Source of the DNA: Rhodanobacter spathiphylli B39
GTDB taxonomy: Bacteria; Pseudomonadota; Gammaproteobacteria; Xanthomonadales; Rhodanobacteraceae
Reading direction: 5' to 3'
Length of the DNA stretch: 64,000 nt
Assembly (NCBI RefSeq): GCF_000264295.1
Contig: NZ_AJXT01000004.1
Coordinates: 310,001-374,000, forward strand
The translations under genes were made by a program, and so were the position numbers. Position 1 is the stretch's first letter. Each line of letters begins with the position of its first letter. Shown here piece after piece: positions 28,121 to 37,412 of the stretch. The notes beneath the pieces were generated by a model, which saw nothing but the letters and a program-made list of their open reading frames with translations, did not search any database and was not told where the DNA came from.

Positions 28121-30220
28121 TCAGCGGACGGTGGCGCCGGGCTTCGCGCCCTGGTCGGCGTCGAGCAGGAACAGGTCGCTGCCGCCGTCGCCGGCGGACA
28201 GGATCATCCCCTCGGACAGGCCGAAGCGCATCTTGCGCGGCGCCAGGTTGGCGATGAACACCACGTTGCGGCCGACCAGCTTTTCCGGCTCGGCGTAGGC
28301 CGCGCGGATGCCGGAGAAGATCTGCCGCGTGCCCAGCGGGCCGGCGTCGAGTTCGAAGCGCAGCAGCTTGTCCGAACCCTCGACGAATTCGCACGCGCTG
28401 ACCTTGCCGATGCGCAGGTCAAGCCTGGCGAAGTCGTCGATGCCGATGATGCCGGCGTCGGCGTTCTGCGGCGCCGGATTCGATGCGGCAGGCTTGGTGT
28501 CTTCGGTCATGGGTTTCTTCTTCGGGGTTTTGGGGGCTTCGGCAGGGGCGCCGAGTGAATCCTTCGACGATTCGATCATCGCCTCGATGAGCCTGGGATC
28601 GATGCGGCCCATCAGCGCCTCGAATGGCTCGATGGTGTGATTGTGCAGGCTGCTGCGGGCGTCGTCGAAGTCGACGATGGGTGCGGCCAGGAATTTCTCG
28701 GCAGCGCCGACCGTGGCCGGCAGGATCGGCTTCAGCATGCCGGCCAGCAGCCGGAACGCGCCCAGTGCAAACGAACAGACCTCGTGCAGTGCCTCGCGCT
28801 GGGCCTCGTCCCTGGCCATCGTCCATGGTGCCTTGGCGGCGATGTGGCCGTTGACGATGTCGGCCATCAGCACGAAGCGGCGGGTCACCTCGGCGAATTC
28901 GCCGCTGTCGTAGAGTTCGGCGACGCCGTCGTAGTGCTCCAGCAGGCTGTTCCACAGGTCCGCTTCCTCGGCGCCGAACTGCGCGGCCAGGCGGCCGTCG
29001 AAGAACTTGTGCACGAAGCCGGCGGTGCGGCTGGCGATGTTCACCCACTTGCCGACCAGGTGCGAGTTGACCCGCTCTTCGAAGGCCTTGAGGTCGAGAT
29101 CCACGTCGACCGGCGTCTCGTTGAGCATGCTGGCGAAGTAGTAGCGCAGGAACTCCGGATGCAGGCCCGAATCGAGATAGGTGCGCGCCTGGATGAAGGT
29201 GCCGCGCGACTTCGACATCTTCGCGCCGTTCACCGTCAGGTAGCCGTTGACGTGCAGCGCGGTGGGCGTACGGAAACCGGCGCCGTGCAGCATCGCGGGC
29301 CAGAACAGGCCGTGGAAGTTGATGATGTCCTTGCCGATGAAGTGATGCATCTCGGCGTTGCTGTCGGCGGCGAGGAAGTCGTCGAACTGCAGCTCGGTCC
29401 GGTCGCACAGCGCCTTGAAGCTGGCCAGGTAACCGACCGGCGCATCCAGCCACACGTAGAAGAACTTGCCCGGCGCATCGGGGATCGGAAAGCCGAAATA
29501 AGGCGCGTCGCGCGAGATGTCCCAGTCCTTCAGGCCGCCGTCCAGCCATTCGCGCAGTTTCGCGGCCACGCCGCTGTTGGCCACCGGCTTGCCGCCGGTG
29601 AACGCGCCGGCGAACCAGTCGCGCAGCAGGCCCTCGAACTTGCCCAGCTCGAAGAAGTAGTGCTCCGAGTCGCGCAGCACCGGGGTGGCGCCGGACATCA
29701 CCGAATAGGGATTGATCAGGTCGGTCGGCGCGTAGGTGGCGCCGCAGTTCTCGCAGTTGTCGCCGTACTGGTCTGGTGTCTTGCAGACCGGGCAGGTGCC
29801 CTTGATGTAGCGGTCCGGCAGGAACATCTGCTTTTCCGGATCGAACAGCTGCTGGATGCTGCGCCGGGCGATGCTGCCGGCATCGCGCAGGCGCGTGTAG
29901 ATCAGCGTGGCCAGCTCGCGGTTCTCGTCGGAATGGGTGGTGTGGTAGTGGTCGAACGCCACGCCGAAGGCGGCGAAGTCCGCCTCGTGGCCCTGGCGGA
30001 TGCCTTCGATGTAGTTCTCCGGGGTCATGCCGGCCTTTTCGGCCGCCAGCATGATCGGCGTGCCGTGGGCATCGTCGGCGCAGACATAGGCCACTTCGTT
30101 GCCGCTCATCCGCTGCGCGCGCACCCAGATGTCGGCCTGGATGTAGCCCAGCAGGTGGCCCATGTGCAGCGGGCCATTGGCGTAGGGCAGGGCGTTGGTG
30201 ACGAGCAGGCGGCGACTCAT
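28121..30220 (-). CDS. metG: Methionyl-tRNA synthetase
   Basis: A class I aminoacyl-tRNA synthetase of 699 residues. The HIGH-type motif is HMGH (19-22), KMSKS lies near 334-338, and the zinc knuckle [18 protein letters not shown] is at about 143-160. After an acidic/Pro-rich linker, a C-terminal EMAP/Trbp111-type tRNA-binding and dimerisation domain (about 593-699, [20 protein letters not shown]) is present, as in the longer gammaproteobacterial enzyme. It charges tRNA-Met. The neighbouring rnfB-nth matches the metG-rnf-nth order known elsewhere. Confidence 0.98.
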   Translation of the reverse strand: MSRRLLVTNALPYANGPLHMGHLLGYIQADIWVRAQRMSGNEVAYVCADDAHGTPIMLAAEKAGMTPENYIEGIRQGHEADFAAFGVAFDHYHTTHSDENRELATLIYTRLRDAGSIARRSIQQLFDPEKQMFLPDRYIKGTCPVCKTPDQYGDNCENCGATYAPTDLINPYSVMSGATPVLRDSEHYFFELGKFEGLLRDWFAGAFTGGKPVANSGVAAKLREWLDGGLKDWDISRDAPYFGFPIPDAPGKFFYVWLDAPVGYLASFKALCDRTELQFDDFLAADSNAEMHHFIGKDIINFHGLFWPAMLHGAGFRTPTALHVNGYLTVNGAKMSKSRGTFIQARTYLDSGLHPEFLRYYFASMLNETPVDVDLDLKAFEERVNSHLVGKWVNIASRTAGFVHKFFDGRLAAQFGAEEADLWNSLLEHYDGVAELYDSGEFAEVTRRFVLMADIVNGHIAAKAPWTMARDEAQREALHEVCSFALGAFRLLAGMLKPILPATVGAAEKFLAAPIVDFDDARSSLHNHTIEPFEALMGRIDPRLIEAMIESSKDSLGAPAEAPKTPKKKPMTEDTKPAASNPAPQNADAGIIGIDDFARLDLRIGKVSACEFVEGSDKLLRFELDAGPLGTRQIFSGIRAAYAEPEKLVGRNVVFIANLAPRKMRFGLSEGMILSAGDGGSDLFLLDADQGAKPGATVR

Positions 30221-30300
30221 GGTGGGCGTGCACTCCGGGATGACTGGGCATTATGGCATGGCCGTCCAAATCGCCATGCGTTGGTAGCGGGCCTGCCGCA

Positions 30301-30327
30301 AAGAAAAAGCGCGCCGGAGCGCGCTTT
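30301..30327 (-). terminator. Rho-independent terminator after the DUF2147 gene
   Basis: On the reverse strand, AAAGCGCGC-TCCG-GCGCGCTTT (stem 30306-30327) is followed by a T-rich run (bases 30301-30308 read TTTTTCTT in reverse). It lies 24 bases past the DUF2147 stop and before the metG start region, so it separates the two. Confidence 0.85.
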
Positions 30328-30350
30328 CGTGGAGCACTTGCCGATGGGGC

Positions 30351-30815
30351 TCAGGGTTGGCGTTCCCAGGTCTGACTGCGGCCGACCCACGAGAAGCCGA
30401 TGTAACCGCGCACATTGAGCTTCTGGCCGCCGTCGAGCATCGACAGTTTCACCTTGTAGATCTTGCCGGACTTCGGGTCGAGGATCCTGCCGCCATCCCA
30501 GACGTCGTCGTCGCGGTGCACGCCCCACATGATGTTCATGCCTTCGACCGGCTTGTCCTTGCGTTCGCCGTCGCATTTGCGGCACATCGCCACGGCGCCG
30601 TCGCGGGCGATGTCTTCCGGGCTGCGATTGAGCAGCTTGACGATGTGCGCCTGCAATTCGCCGTTGTTGTCGGTGATCTCGACGATCGACTTGGCCTGGC
30701 CGGACTCGTCGTCGATGGTCTTCCAGGTGCCGACCGGGGTGTCATTGGCTGCCATTACGGTACCGGCGCCAAACAGCAGGCTGGCGGCGATGACCCAACG
30801 AAATGCGTGCTTCAT
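30351..30815 (-). CDS. DUF2147 family exported protein
   Basis: A 154-residue protein with a signal peptide (FRWVIAASLLFGAGTVMA) and the DUF2147 core: VGTWKTIDDESGQAKSIVEI, ELQAHIVKLL, a Cys pair CRKCDGERKDKPVEGMNIMWG, DVWDGGRILDPKSGKIYKVKL and YIGFSWVGRSQTW. The domain has a lipocalin-like beta barrel in related structures. Function is unknown, probably periplasmic ligand or stress related. It is monocistronic, with a terminator just downstream. Confidence 0.88.
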   Translation of the reverse strand: MKHAFRWVIAASLLFGAGTVMAANDTPVGTWKTIDDESGQAKSIVEITDNNGELQAHIVKLLNRSPEDIARDGAVAMCRKCDGERKDKPVEGMNIMWGVHRDDDVWDGGRILDPKSGKIYKVKLSMLDGGQKLNVRGYIGFSWVGRSQTWERQP

Positions 30816-31004
30816 GGTGTTCCTCCCGTACGAAAGCGTATGGATGGGAGACTGGCGAGGATGGGGAAAGCCGTCAAGCTGCATTGCGCAAATGCTTGCG
30901 GCGCCCCGCGGCGCGCCGGCCACGGCCGGTTCGCGCTGATCTGGGTCAGCCGACCGTGGCCGGCGGGCTGGCATAATGGCGGCCCCGCAAATCCCCGAGC
31001 AGAC

Positions 31005-32099
31005 ATGACACAGGCGAACGAAGCCCTGGTCCGCCAGATCCTTGGCGGCCTCATCGATACCCACACCGGCGCGTCGCTGGGCGAAGCCGTGCGCGCCGTC
31101 GGCGTGGACGGCGGCAAGGTGTCGGTGGACCTGCAACTGGGCTATCCGGCGGCCGGCGCCATCGACGCCATCGTCGGCCGGGTGCGCCTGGCACTGGAGG
31201 CCGATCCGGCGATCGAATCGGCCTCCGTGTCGGTCACCAGCCGCGTCCACGTGCACAAGGTGCAAGGCACGCTGGGGCCGCTGCCGAACGTGAAGAACAT
31301 CATCGTGGTGGCGTCAGGCAAGGGGGGCGTGGGCAAGTCCACGGTGTCGGCCAACCTGGCGCTGGCGCTGCAGGCCGAGGGTGCGAAGGTCGGCGTGATG
31401 GACGCGGACATCTACGGCCCCAGCCAGCCGACCATGCTCGGCGTGCACGGCAAGCCGGCCTCGCCTGACGGCAAGAGCATCCTGCCGATGCAGGCGCACG
31501 GCATGCCGGTGATGTCGATCGGCTTCCTGGTGGAAGAAGACACGCCGATGATCTGGCGCGGCCCGATGGTCACCCAGGCGATGATGCAACTGCTTACCGA
31601 CACCCGCTGGGAGCAGCTCGACTATCTGATCGTCGATCTGCCGCCGGGCACCGGCGACATCCAGCTCACGCTGTCGCAGAAGGTGCCGGTGGCTGGCGCG
31701 GTGATCGTCACCACGCCGCAGGACATCGCCCTGCTCGACGCGCGCAAGGCGCTCAAGATGTTCGAGAAGGTCGAGGTGCCGGTGCTGGGCGTGGTGGAAA
31801 ACATGGCCACCCACGTCTGCTCCAACTGCGGCCACGAGGAGAACATCTTCGGCGAAGGTGGCGGCGAGCGCATGGCCAGCCAGTACGGCGCGGCCTATCT
31901 CGGTTCGCTGCCGCTGGACATCCGCATCCGCGAGCAGGCCGACAGCGGCAATCCCACGGTGGCGGCAATGCCCGAATCCGAGCTCGCCATGCGCTATCGC
32001 GAGATTGCCCGCAATGCGGCGGGACGGTTGTCGCGGCAACCGCGCAACAAGTCGCTGGGCCTGGGCAAGATCGTGGTGCAGGGCGTGCCCGCGGCATGA
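31005..32099 (+). CDS. Mrp/ApbC-type iron-sulfur cluster carrier ATPase
   Basis: A 364-residue protein. An N-terminal MIP18-like domain (about 5-85) is followed by the deviant Walker A GKGGVGKST (105-113), DADIYGPSQPTMLG, IVDLPPGTGD, and the CxxC of HVCSNCGHEE, which binds a bridging 4Fe-4S cluster in the dimer. It delivers Fe-S clusters to apo-proteins. ATG 31005 is preceded by a CATAAT -10-like box (about 30972). The stop overlaps the flavin reductase gene (ATGA), so the two are co-transcribed. Confidence 0.94.
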   Translation: MTQANEALVRQILGGLIDTHTGASLGEAVRAVGVDGGKVSVDLQLGYPAAGAIDAIVGRVRLALEADPAIESASVSVTSRVHVHKVQGTLGPLPNVKNIIVVASGKGGVGKSTVSANLALALQAEGAKVGVMDADIYGPSQPTMLGVHGKPASPDGKSILPMQAHGMPVMSIGFLVEEDTPMIWRGPMVTQAMMQLLTDTRWEQLDYLIVDLPPGTGDIQLTLSQKVPVAGAVIVTTPQDIALLDARKALKMFEKVEVPVLGVVENMATHVCSNCGHEENIFGEGGGERMASQYGAAYLGSLPLDIRIREQADSGNPTVAAMPESELAMRYREIARNAAGRLSRQPRNKSLGLGKIVVQGVPAA

Positions 32100-32638
32100 G
32101 GGTGGCGGCGCAGGTGTTGTGCCTGTCCGGCAGCCTGCGCCGCGTGTCGTCCAATTCGGCGGCGCTTGAGGCGGCGTACCGGCTGGCGCCATCGACGCTG
32201 GAGCTGTTGCTCTACAGGGGGCTCGGCGACCTGCCGTTGTTCAATCCCGATGCGGAGACCGATCCGCTGCCGCCCGCGGTTGCCGAATTGCGCGAAGCAG
32301 TGGACTCGGCGGACGCCTTGCTGATCGCCTGTCCCGAGTACGCCCACGGCGTGCCCGGCGCGTTCAAGAACCTGCTGGACTGGCTGGTCGGCAGCCCGGA
32401 CTTCCCCGGCAAGCCGGTGTTGCTGCTGAACACGGCGGCGCGTGGCTCGTATCACGCGCAGGAGGCGCTGGCCGAAATCCTCACCACCATGTCCGCGCAG
32501 CTGCTGGCGGCCCAGCCGGTGATGGTGGCCTTGCCTGGCGTCGGCTGCTCGGTGACGCAGGTGCTGGAAAATGCCGATCGCTGCGCCGAATTGCAGGCGG
32601 CGCTGCGGTTGCTGGTGGAAGCGCTGGCGATGCATTGA
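32096..32638 (+). CDS. NADPH-dependent FMN reductase family protein
   Basis: A 180-residue flavodoxin-fold enzyme. The FMN phosphate loop is in [15 protein letters not shown] (about 9-23), and the second flavin motif is [19 protein letters not shown] (about 79-97). Such proteins reduce quinones, chromate, azo dyes or other acceptors with NAD(P)H via FMN. It begins inside the mrp stop, so it may supply reducing power for Fe-S handling, but this is inference. Class is clear, substrate is not. Confidence 0.88.
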   Translation: MRVAAQVLCLSGSLRRVSSNSAALEAAYRLAPSTLELLLYRGLGDLPLFNPDAETDPLPPAVAELREAVDSADALLIACPEYAHGVPGAFKNLLDWLVGSPDFPGKPVLLLNTAARGSYHAQEALAEILTTMSAQLLAAQPVMVALPGVGCSVTQVLENADRCAELQAALRLLVEALAMH

Positions 32639-32730
32639 CGGGCTTCGGCTGGCGCCGCGATGCCCTGACCGTGTATTTTTGCCGACTGCGCGGGCCGTTC
32701 CGGGCCGCCGAGCCAACCAGCGGAGACAGC

Positions 32731-33297
32731 GTGAGCATCAAACCCGACAAGTGGATCCGCCGCATGGCCGAGAGCCACGGCATGATCGAGCCGTTCGAGC
32801 CGGGCCAGGTGAAGCTGCGCGACGGCAGCAAGCTGATTTCCTACGGCACGTCGAGCTACGGCTATGACGTGCGCTGCGCCCGCGAGTTCAAGATCTTCAC
32901 CAACATCAACTCCACCATCGTCGATCCGAAGTCGTTCGATCCGACCAGCTTCGTCGACGTGGAGGCGGACGTGTGCATCATCCCGCCCAATTCGTTCGCG
33001 CTGGCGCGCACGGTCGAATACTTCCGCATCCCGCGCAAGGTGCTGACGATCTGCCTGGGCAAGAGTACGTACGCGCGCTGCGGCATCATCGTCAACGTGA
33101 CGCCGCTGGAGCCGGAGTGGGAGGGCCACGTGACGCTGGAGTTCTCCAACACCACGCCGCTGCCCGCAAAGATCTACGCCAACGAAGGCGTGGCGCAGAT
33201 GCTGTTCCTCGAATCCGACGAGGAATGCGAAACCAGTTACAGGGACCGCGGCGGCAAGTACCAGGGCCAGCAGGGCGTGACCTTGCCGCGTACCTGA
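32731..33297 (+). CDS. dcd: dCTP deaminase
   Basis: A 188-residue trimeric dUTPase-fold enzyme that converts dCTP to dUTP for dTMP synthesis. Family motifs are [45 protein letters not shown] (catalytic Glu in the last segment) and [28 protein letters not shown]. It starts with GTG at 32731 preceded by GGAGA; an ATG at 32635 is in frame but would add residues the family lacks. Slightly shorter than the E. coli protein (193). Confidence 0.96.
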   Translation: MSIKPDKWIRRMAESHGMIEPFEPGQVKLRDGSKLISYGTSSYGYDVRCAREFKIFTNINSTIVDPKSFDPTSFVDVEADVCIIPPNSFALARTVEYFRIPRKVLTICLGKSTYARCGIIVNVTPLEPEWEGHVTLEFSNTTPLPAKIYANEGVAQMLFLESDEECETSYRDRGGKYQGQQGVTLPRT

Positions 33298-33393
33298 ATG
33301 CGGAGGCTGGCCAGCGGATACGCGAGTCGTGCCGTCGCATCAAGCCGCGCTACACTCCCACCGATTCAGTCGTTTGATTGCAAGGAGACCCGC

Positions 33394-33906
33394 ATGATCC
33401 GTTTTTCCATACTGCTGAGACGTGCCGCGGCTGTGCTCATGTTGGGCGGTTTGCTCGTGCTCGCGGGCTGCCATCGAGGTGATACCAGGGACGCGGCGGG
33501 TACGGCTTCGATGCAGGGCCAGTTCGATACCACCATCAAGGCCTACAAGAGCGGGCAGTTCCTGGTCGATGGCGCGGTGTTGTCGGCACTGGATACGGGC
33601 AGCCACTTCGCTTATCTGAAGGATCAGGGCAAGCTGCCGAAGACGATTCTGCTCGAGCGCAGCGACGACTCGAAAGTCCGCAAGCAACACTTGCAGTACA
33701 TGGCGCGGATGCAACTGGATTATGGCTTCACCGTTTACTACGACGATGACGGCACGCTGACGAAAATCAACCCGGTTGTGGTGAAGGCTCGCAACCTTGA
33801 AGACTATCGCGGGCCGGTGACCATGCCTGATCGCCTGGAAGGCAAAGATGCGGCGGGCAGCAGCGCGGTGGAACAGCAGCAGCAACGACAGCAGCAGCAA
33901 CAGTAA
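33394..33906 (+). CDS. Lipoprotein with Gln-rich C-terminus, function unknown
   Basis: A 170-residue protein. The signal peptide ends in the lipobox LAGC (Cys near 26). The mature part has a compact domain with TTIKAYKSGQFLVDGAVLSALDTGSHFAYLKDQG and LQYMARMQLDYGFTVYYDD. It ends in the low-complexity tail EQQQQRQQQQQ, encoded by CAG/CAA repeats at 33872-33903. AAGGAG lies just before the ATG. The polyQ tract is a possible slippage site. I do not recognise the family. Confidence 0.75.
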   Translation: MIRFSILLRRAAAVLMLGGLLVLAGCHRGDTRDAAGTASMQGQFDTTIKAYKSGQFLVDGAVLSALDTGSHFAYLKDQGKLPKTILLERSDDSKVRKQHLQYMARMQLDYGFTVYYDDDGTLTKINPVVVKARNLEDYRGPVTMPDRLEGKDAAGSSAVEQQQQRQQQQQ

Positions 33907-33923
33907 CGCTGGAGCTGCCCGGA

Positions 33924-34346
33924 CTACTCTGTCCGGGTCAGTGCCGGGCGCAGGTCATTGATCAGCGCCGTGCGCGTGGCCGCCTCGTAAGCTTCAGCCT
34001 TGCCGTTTCCCCATACCGGTCCGGGCCAGGCGGCGTCACCATCGCGGCGCCCGACCACGTGCACATGCAGTTGTCGCACGATGTTGCCCAGGGCGCCCAG
34101 GTTGAGCTTGTCGAATGGTGCCACGGCACGAAGCGCAGCGCCCGCGCGGGCCACCTCCTGCCACAGCAGGGCCTGCTCGTGGCTGCCGAGGTCGCCGACC
34201 TCGACCAGACCGGCTCGGCGTGGCACCAGGATCAGCCACGGGTAGCGCGCATCATCCATCAGCAGGATGTCACACAGCGGCAGCGAGGTGACCGGATGCG
34301 TGTCGGCCGCCAGCCGCGGGTCGAGGATGAAGTCTGCGGCGCTCAT
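33924..34346 (-). CDS. HIT family protein
   Basis: A 140-residue nucleotide-binding protein of the HIT superfamily. The core is PWLILVPRRAGLVEVGDL, LNLGALGNIVRQLHVHVVGRRDGDAAWPGPVWG. The triad reads Q-x-H-x-H instead of the canonical H-x-H-x-H; the central nucleophilic His is retained. This variant is usual in a bacterial HIT subgroup with the AWPGPVWG tail. Probable nucleotidyl hydrolase or transferase. The start overlaps the stop of the dienelactone hydrolase gene, so the two are one operon. Confidence 0.85.
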   Translation of the reverse strand: MSAADFILDPRLAADTHPVTSLPLCDILLMDDARYPWLILVPRRAGLVEVGDLGSHEQALLWQEVARAGAALRAVAPFDKLNLGALGNIVRQLHVHVVGRRDGDAAWPGPVWGNGKAEAYEAATRTALINDLRPALTRTE

Positions 34347-35011
34347 GCGCCGGCCAGGTGCTGGTCGAAGAAGGCCAGCGTGCGCTGCAGTGCGAGCCGG
34401 GCGCTGGCCTCGTGGTAGTTCGGGCTGCCATCGCGGTTGAACGCGTGGTCGGCCGGATAGGTGAAGGTGTCCATTTGCGGCAACGCCTCGCGATGCTTCG
34501 CCACCGCTTCGGCCGTGATGCTCTGGTCTTTTTCGCCGAAGTGGAACATCACCGGCGCCTTCGGTGTTTCGCGCAGGAACGGCAGGTTGCGCGCGCCGTA
34601 ATAGCTCACTGACGGCAGCCCCAGGCGCAGTGCGGCGAGCAGGGCGACGGTGCCGCCCCAGCAATAGCCGACCGTGCCGATCCTGCCGGCCGAGCTGATC
34701 GATTCGGCGGCGCTGGCCACGTCCTCGAGCGCGCGCTCGAGCCCCAGTTCCGCCACCAGCTGTTTGCCGCGATTCGCGCCGACCATGTCACAGGGCAATT
34801 CGACGCCGCTCTCCAGCCGGTCGAAGAACGCGGGCGCGATTGCGGTATAGCCGTAGCCGGCGAAGCGGTCGACCAGGTCACGGATGTGTGGGGTGACGCC
34901 GAAGATTTCCTGGATCACCACGATGCCGCCCTTCGGCTTGCCTGGCGGCTGGGCCAGGTAGGCCCCGATGCACTGCGTGCCGGAGGTGGGGATGTTGATG
35001 GACTGGCCCAT
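34343..35011 (-). CDS. Dienelactone hydrolase family protein
   Basis: A 222-residue alpha/beta hydrolase. The triad typical of dienelactone hydrolases is visible as Cys117 (GYCWGG), Asp162 (HFGEKD) and His189 (ADHAFNR). The N-terminal [10 protein letters not shown] is the family oxyanion strand. The natural substrate is not known; chromosomal members outside chloroaromatic clusters are often of unknown role. It is translated upstream of and overlapping with the HIT gene. Confidence 0.9.
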   Translation of the reverse strand: MGQSINIPTSGTQCIGAYLAQPPGKPKGGIVVIQEIFGVTPHIRDLVDRFAGYGYTAIAPAFFDRLESGVELPCDMVGANRGKQLVAELGLERALEDVASAAESISSAGRIGTVGYCWGGTVALLAALRLGLPSVSYYGARNLPFLRETPKAPVMFHFGEKDQSITAEAVAKHREALPQMDTFTYPADHAFNRDGSPNYHEASARLALQRTLAFFDQHLAGA

Positions 35012-35104
35012 GGTGCGGCTCCTGTGGGGGAAGTCGATTCTAGGCATTGTGGCGAGCAGGGAACAGGGAACAACGGCGAACGCGAAGGCGGCGATGCTCC
35101 GGCC

Positions 35105-35139
35105 GTTCCCCATTCCCCATTCCCCATTCCCCGTTCCCG
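35105..35139. repeat. Heptanucleotide tandem repeat next to the rimO promoter
   Basis: Five consecutive 7-base units: GTTCCCC, ATTCCCC three times, GTTCCCG. The array ends at the base before a TATAAT box (35140-35145). Just upstream (35057-35074), AGGGAACAGGGAACAACGG carries the same motif in inverse orientation. Short repeats of this type expand and contract by slippage. Confidence 0.85.
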
Positions 35140-35145
35140 TATAAT
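35140..35145 (+). promoter_or_regulatory. -10 box of rimO
   Basis: A perfect TATAAT starts directly at the end of the heptamer array; the gene starts 37 bases further on. The -35 region falls within the repeat and has no recognisable hexamer. Confidence 0.6.
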
Positions 35146-35182
35146 CGCCTGTTGCCCCGCAGCTTTTCACGGTAACCCGGCC

Positions 35183-36520
35183 ATGTCCCAGGCTTCGCAC
35201 AAGATCGGTTTCGTCAGCCTCGGCTGCCCCAAGGCGCTGGTCGATTCCGAGCGCATCCTTACCCAGCTGAAGGTCGAGGGTTACCAGATCGTGCCCAGCT
35301 ACAACGAGGCCGACGCGGTGGTGGTGAATACCTGCGGCTTCATCGACGCGGCGGTGCAGGAGTCGCTGGATTCGATCGGCACGGCGCTCAACGAAAACGG
35401 CAAGGTCATCGTCACCGGTTGCCTGGGCAAGCGCGAGGCGCTGATCCGCGAGGCATATCCGGACGTGCTGTCGGTCAGCGGCCCGCAGGACTACGCCAGC
35501 GTGATGACGGCGGTGCACAAGGCGCTGCCGCCGGTGCGCAACAAGTTCATCGACATCGTGCCGGATACCGGCGTGAAGCTGACTCCGAAGCACTATGCCT
35601 ACCTGAAGATTTCCGAAGGCTGCAATCACCGCTGCAGCTTCTGCATCATCCCCTCGATGCGCGGCAACCTGGTCTCCCGCCCGGTCGACGAGGTGCTGCT
35701 GGAGGCCGAGCGCCTGGTCAAGGGCGGCGTGAAGGAATTGCTGGTGATCTCGCAGGACACCAGCGCCTACGGCGTGGACCTGAAATACGCCGAGCGCGAG
35801 TGGCGTGGCAAGGCGTATCGCACGCGCATGACCGAGCTGTGCGAAGGCCTGTCGGAACTTGGCGTGTGGGCACGCCTGCACTACGTCTATCCGTATCCGC
35901 ACGTGGACGAGGTGATGCCGCTGATGGCAGCCGGCAAGCTGCTGCCGTACCTGGACATCCCGTTCCAGCACGCCAGCCCGCGCATCCTGAAACTGATGAA
36001 GCGCCCGGGCAACATCGACCGGACGATGGAGCGCATCCAGAACTGGCGCAGGCAGGTGCCGGACCTGACCATCCGCAGCACCTTCATCGTCGGCTTCCCC
36101 GGCGAGACCGAGGCGGAGTTCGAGGAGCTGCTGGACTTCCTGCGCGAGGCAGAGCTCGATCGCGTGGGGGCGTTCGCCTATTCGCCGGTCGATGGCGCGA
36201 AGGCGAACGAGCTGCCCGACCCGGTCTCCGAGGAGCTGAAGGAAGACCGGCTGGAACAGTTCATGGCGGTGCAGGCGGAAATCTCCGCGGCGAAACTGCA
36301 GCGCAAGATCGGCCGCACGATCAAGGTGCTGGTTGACGAGGCCGGCGCCGATGGTGCGGTCGCGCGTTCGGCCGCCGATGCGCCGGAGATCGACGGCAGC
36401 GTGCTGATCGCCGACGGCCAGGCGCTGCGTCCGGGCCAGTTCGTCGAGGTGGTGGTGGAGTCGGCCAGCGAGCACGACCTGCACGCACGGCTGGCCCATC
36501 CGCAGCTCAAGGTCGTCTAG
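35183..36520 (+). CDS. rimO: Ribosomal protein S12 methylthiotransferase
   Basis: A 445-residue radical-SAM enzyme that methylthiolates Asp88 of ribosomal protein S12. The N-terminal UPF0004 domain has the auxiliary-cluster cysteines Cys15, Cys51 and Cys80. The radical-SAM motif is CNHRCSFC (Cys147, Cys151, Cys154). The C-terminal TRAM domain runs from about 370 ([13 protein letters not shown]...[12 protein letters not shown]). [18 protein letters not shown] is characteristic of RimO versus MiaB. It is followed nine bases later by the DUF3025 gene. Confidence 0.97.
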   Translation: MSQASHKIGFVSLGCPKALVDSERILTQLKVEGYQIVPSYNEADAVVVNTCGFIDAAVQESLDSIGTALNENGKVIVTGCLGKREALIREAYPDVLSVSGPQDYASVMTAVHKALPPVRNKFIDIVPDTGVKLTPKHYAYLKISEGCNHRCSFCIIPSMRGNLVSRPVDEVLLEAERLVKGGVKELLVISQDTSAYGVDLKYAEREWRGKAYRTRMTELCEGLSELGVWARLHYVYPYPHVDEVMPLMAAGKLLPYLDIPFQHASPRILKLMKRPGNIDRTMERIQNWRRQVPDLTIRSTFIVGFPGETEAEFEELLDFLREAELDRVGAFAYSPVDGAKANELPDPVSEELKEDRLEQFMAVQAEISAAKLQRKIGRTIKVLVDEAGADGAVARSAADAPEIDGSVLIADGQALRPGQFVEVVVESASEHDLHARLAHPQLKVV

Positions 36521-36528
36521 CACCCGCC

Positions 36529-37338
36529 ATGCGCTACGTCGCGCCGGCTCGCGACTGCGTCGATCCGGCGGTGTTCGCGCGGATGCCACTGGCGGCCTGG
36601 CGCGAATGGGCCGATCTGCTCGAAGGCGCGCGCTGGCCACCGATCGACGCGTTGAACCGACACTGGCCTGACGAAAGCCGCCCGCGATTCGTGGCGCAAA
36701 CCGCCTCCTTGCTGGGCGACGGCCTGCATTACGAACAGCGCATCGCCGAGCGTGGCCAGATCGCCACCCGTGAAGGCAACTGGCACGACCTTCTCAACGC
36801 GCTGGTCTGGCTGCGCCATGCCGGCCTGAAACAGGCGCTCAACGATCGCCAGGTTGTCGAGATCGCACGGATGGGTCCCAAGCGTCGTTCGCGCGCCCAA
36901 TATGCATTGACCCACTTCGACGAGGGCGGCGTCATGGTGGGCACCCGCGATCCCTCGCTGCTGGAGCTGTGGGATGCCCATGACTGGCACGGCCTGTTCT
37001 GGCGCAGGCGGCAGGCCTGGCTGGACGGAACGATCAGGCTGGAGCTGTTCGGTCACGCCCTGCTGGAGCTGGCGTTGAATCCGGGCAAGCTGCTGGTGGC
37101 CAAGGCACTGGTGTTTCATGCCGACGCCGGGAGCGATCTGGCGGCGGCGTGCGCCACGGCCATCCGCGCCGGCCAGCTGTTGAATGATCCGCTCGAACTG
37201 CGACCGCTGCCGCTGTCCGGACTGCCGGGCTGGGGCGAGCACAGCGCCGATGAAGCCTTCCATCTGAGCACGCCCTGCTATCAGCCGCGTCGCGCGGGGC
37301 GCCATTATCCGCCGCCCTTCGTGGCGGGCCAGGCCTGA
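36529..37338 (+). CDS. DUF3025 family protein
   Basis: A 269-residue, probably cytoplasmic protein. DUF3025 marks are LNALVWLRHAG following GNWHD, and ALTHFDEGGVMV; the C-terminus has LPGWGEHSADEAFHLSTPCYQPRR. There is no signal peptide or membrane segment. It lies nine bases after rimO and is probably co-transcribed. No biochemical function is known for the family; conserved His, Asp and Trp residues hint at a catalytic or nucleotide site. Confidence 0.85.
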   Translation: MRYVAPARDCVDPAVFARMPLAAWREWADLLEGARWPPIDALNRHWPDESRPRFVAQTASLLGDGLHYEQRIAERGQIATREGNWHDLLNALVWLRHAGLKQALNDRQVVEIARMGPKRRSRAQYALTHFDEGGVMVGTRDPSLLELWDAHDWHGLFWRRRQAWLDGTIRLELFGHALLELALNPGKLLVAKALVFHADAGSDLAAACATAIRAGQLLNDPLELRPLPLSGLPGWGEHSADEAFHLSTPCYQPRRAGRHYPPPFVAGQA

Positions 37339-37412
37339 GCCCACGCCTTGCCCCGCCGGCCGATCACGACTATATACAGTGCATCGGGACGCGGCTCGGG
37401 GAGTGCACGGCA

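Noticed and set aside
35105-35139. CRISPR-like array
   Set aside because: The units are 7 bases long without spacers; this is a microsatellite.
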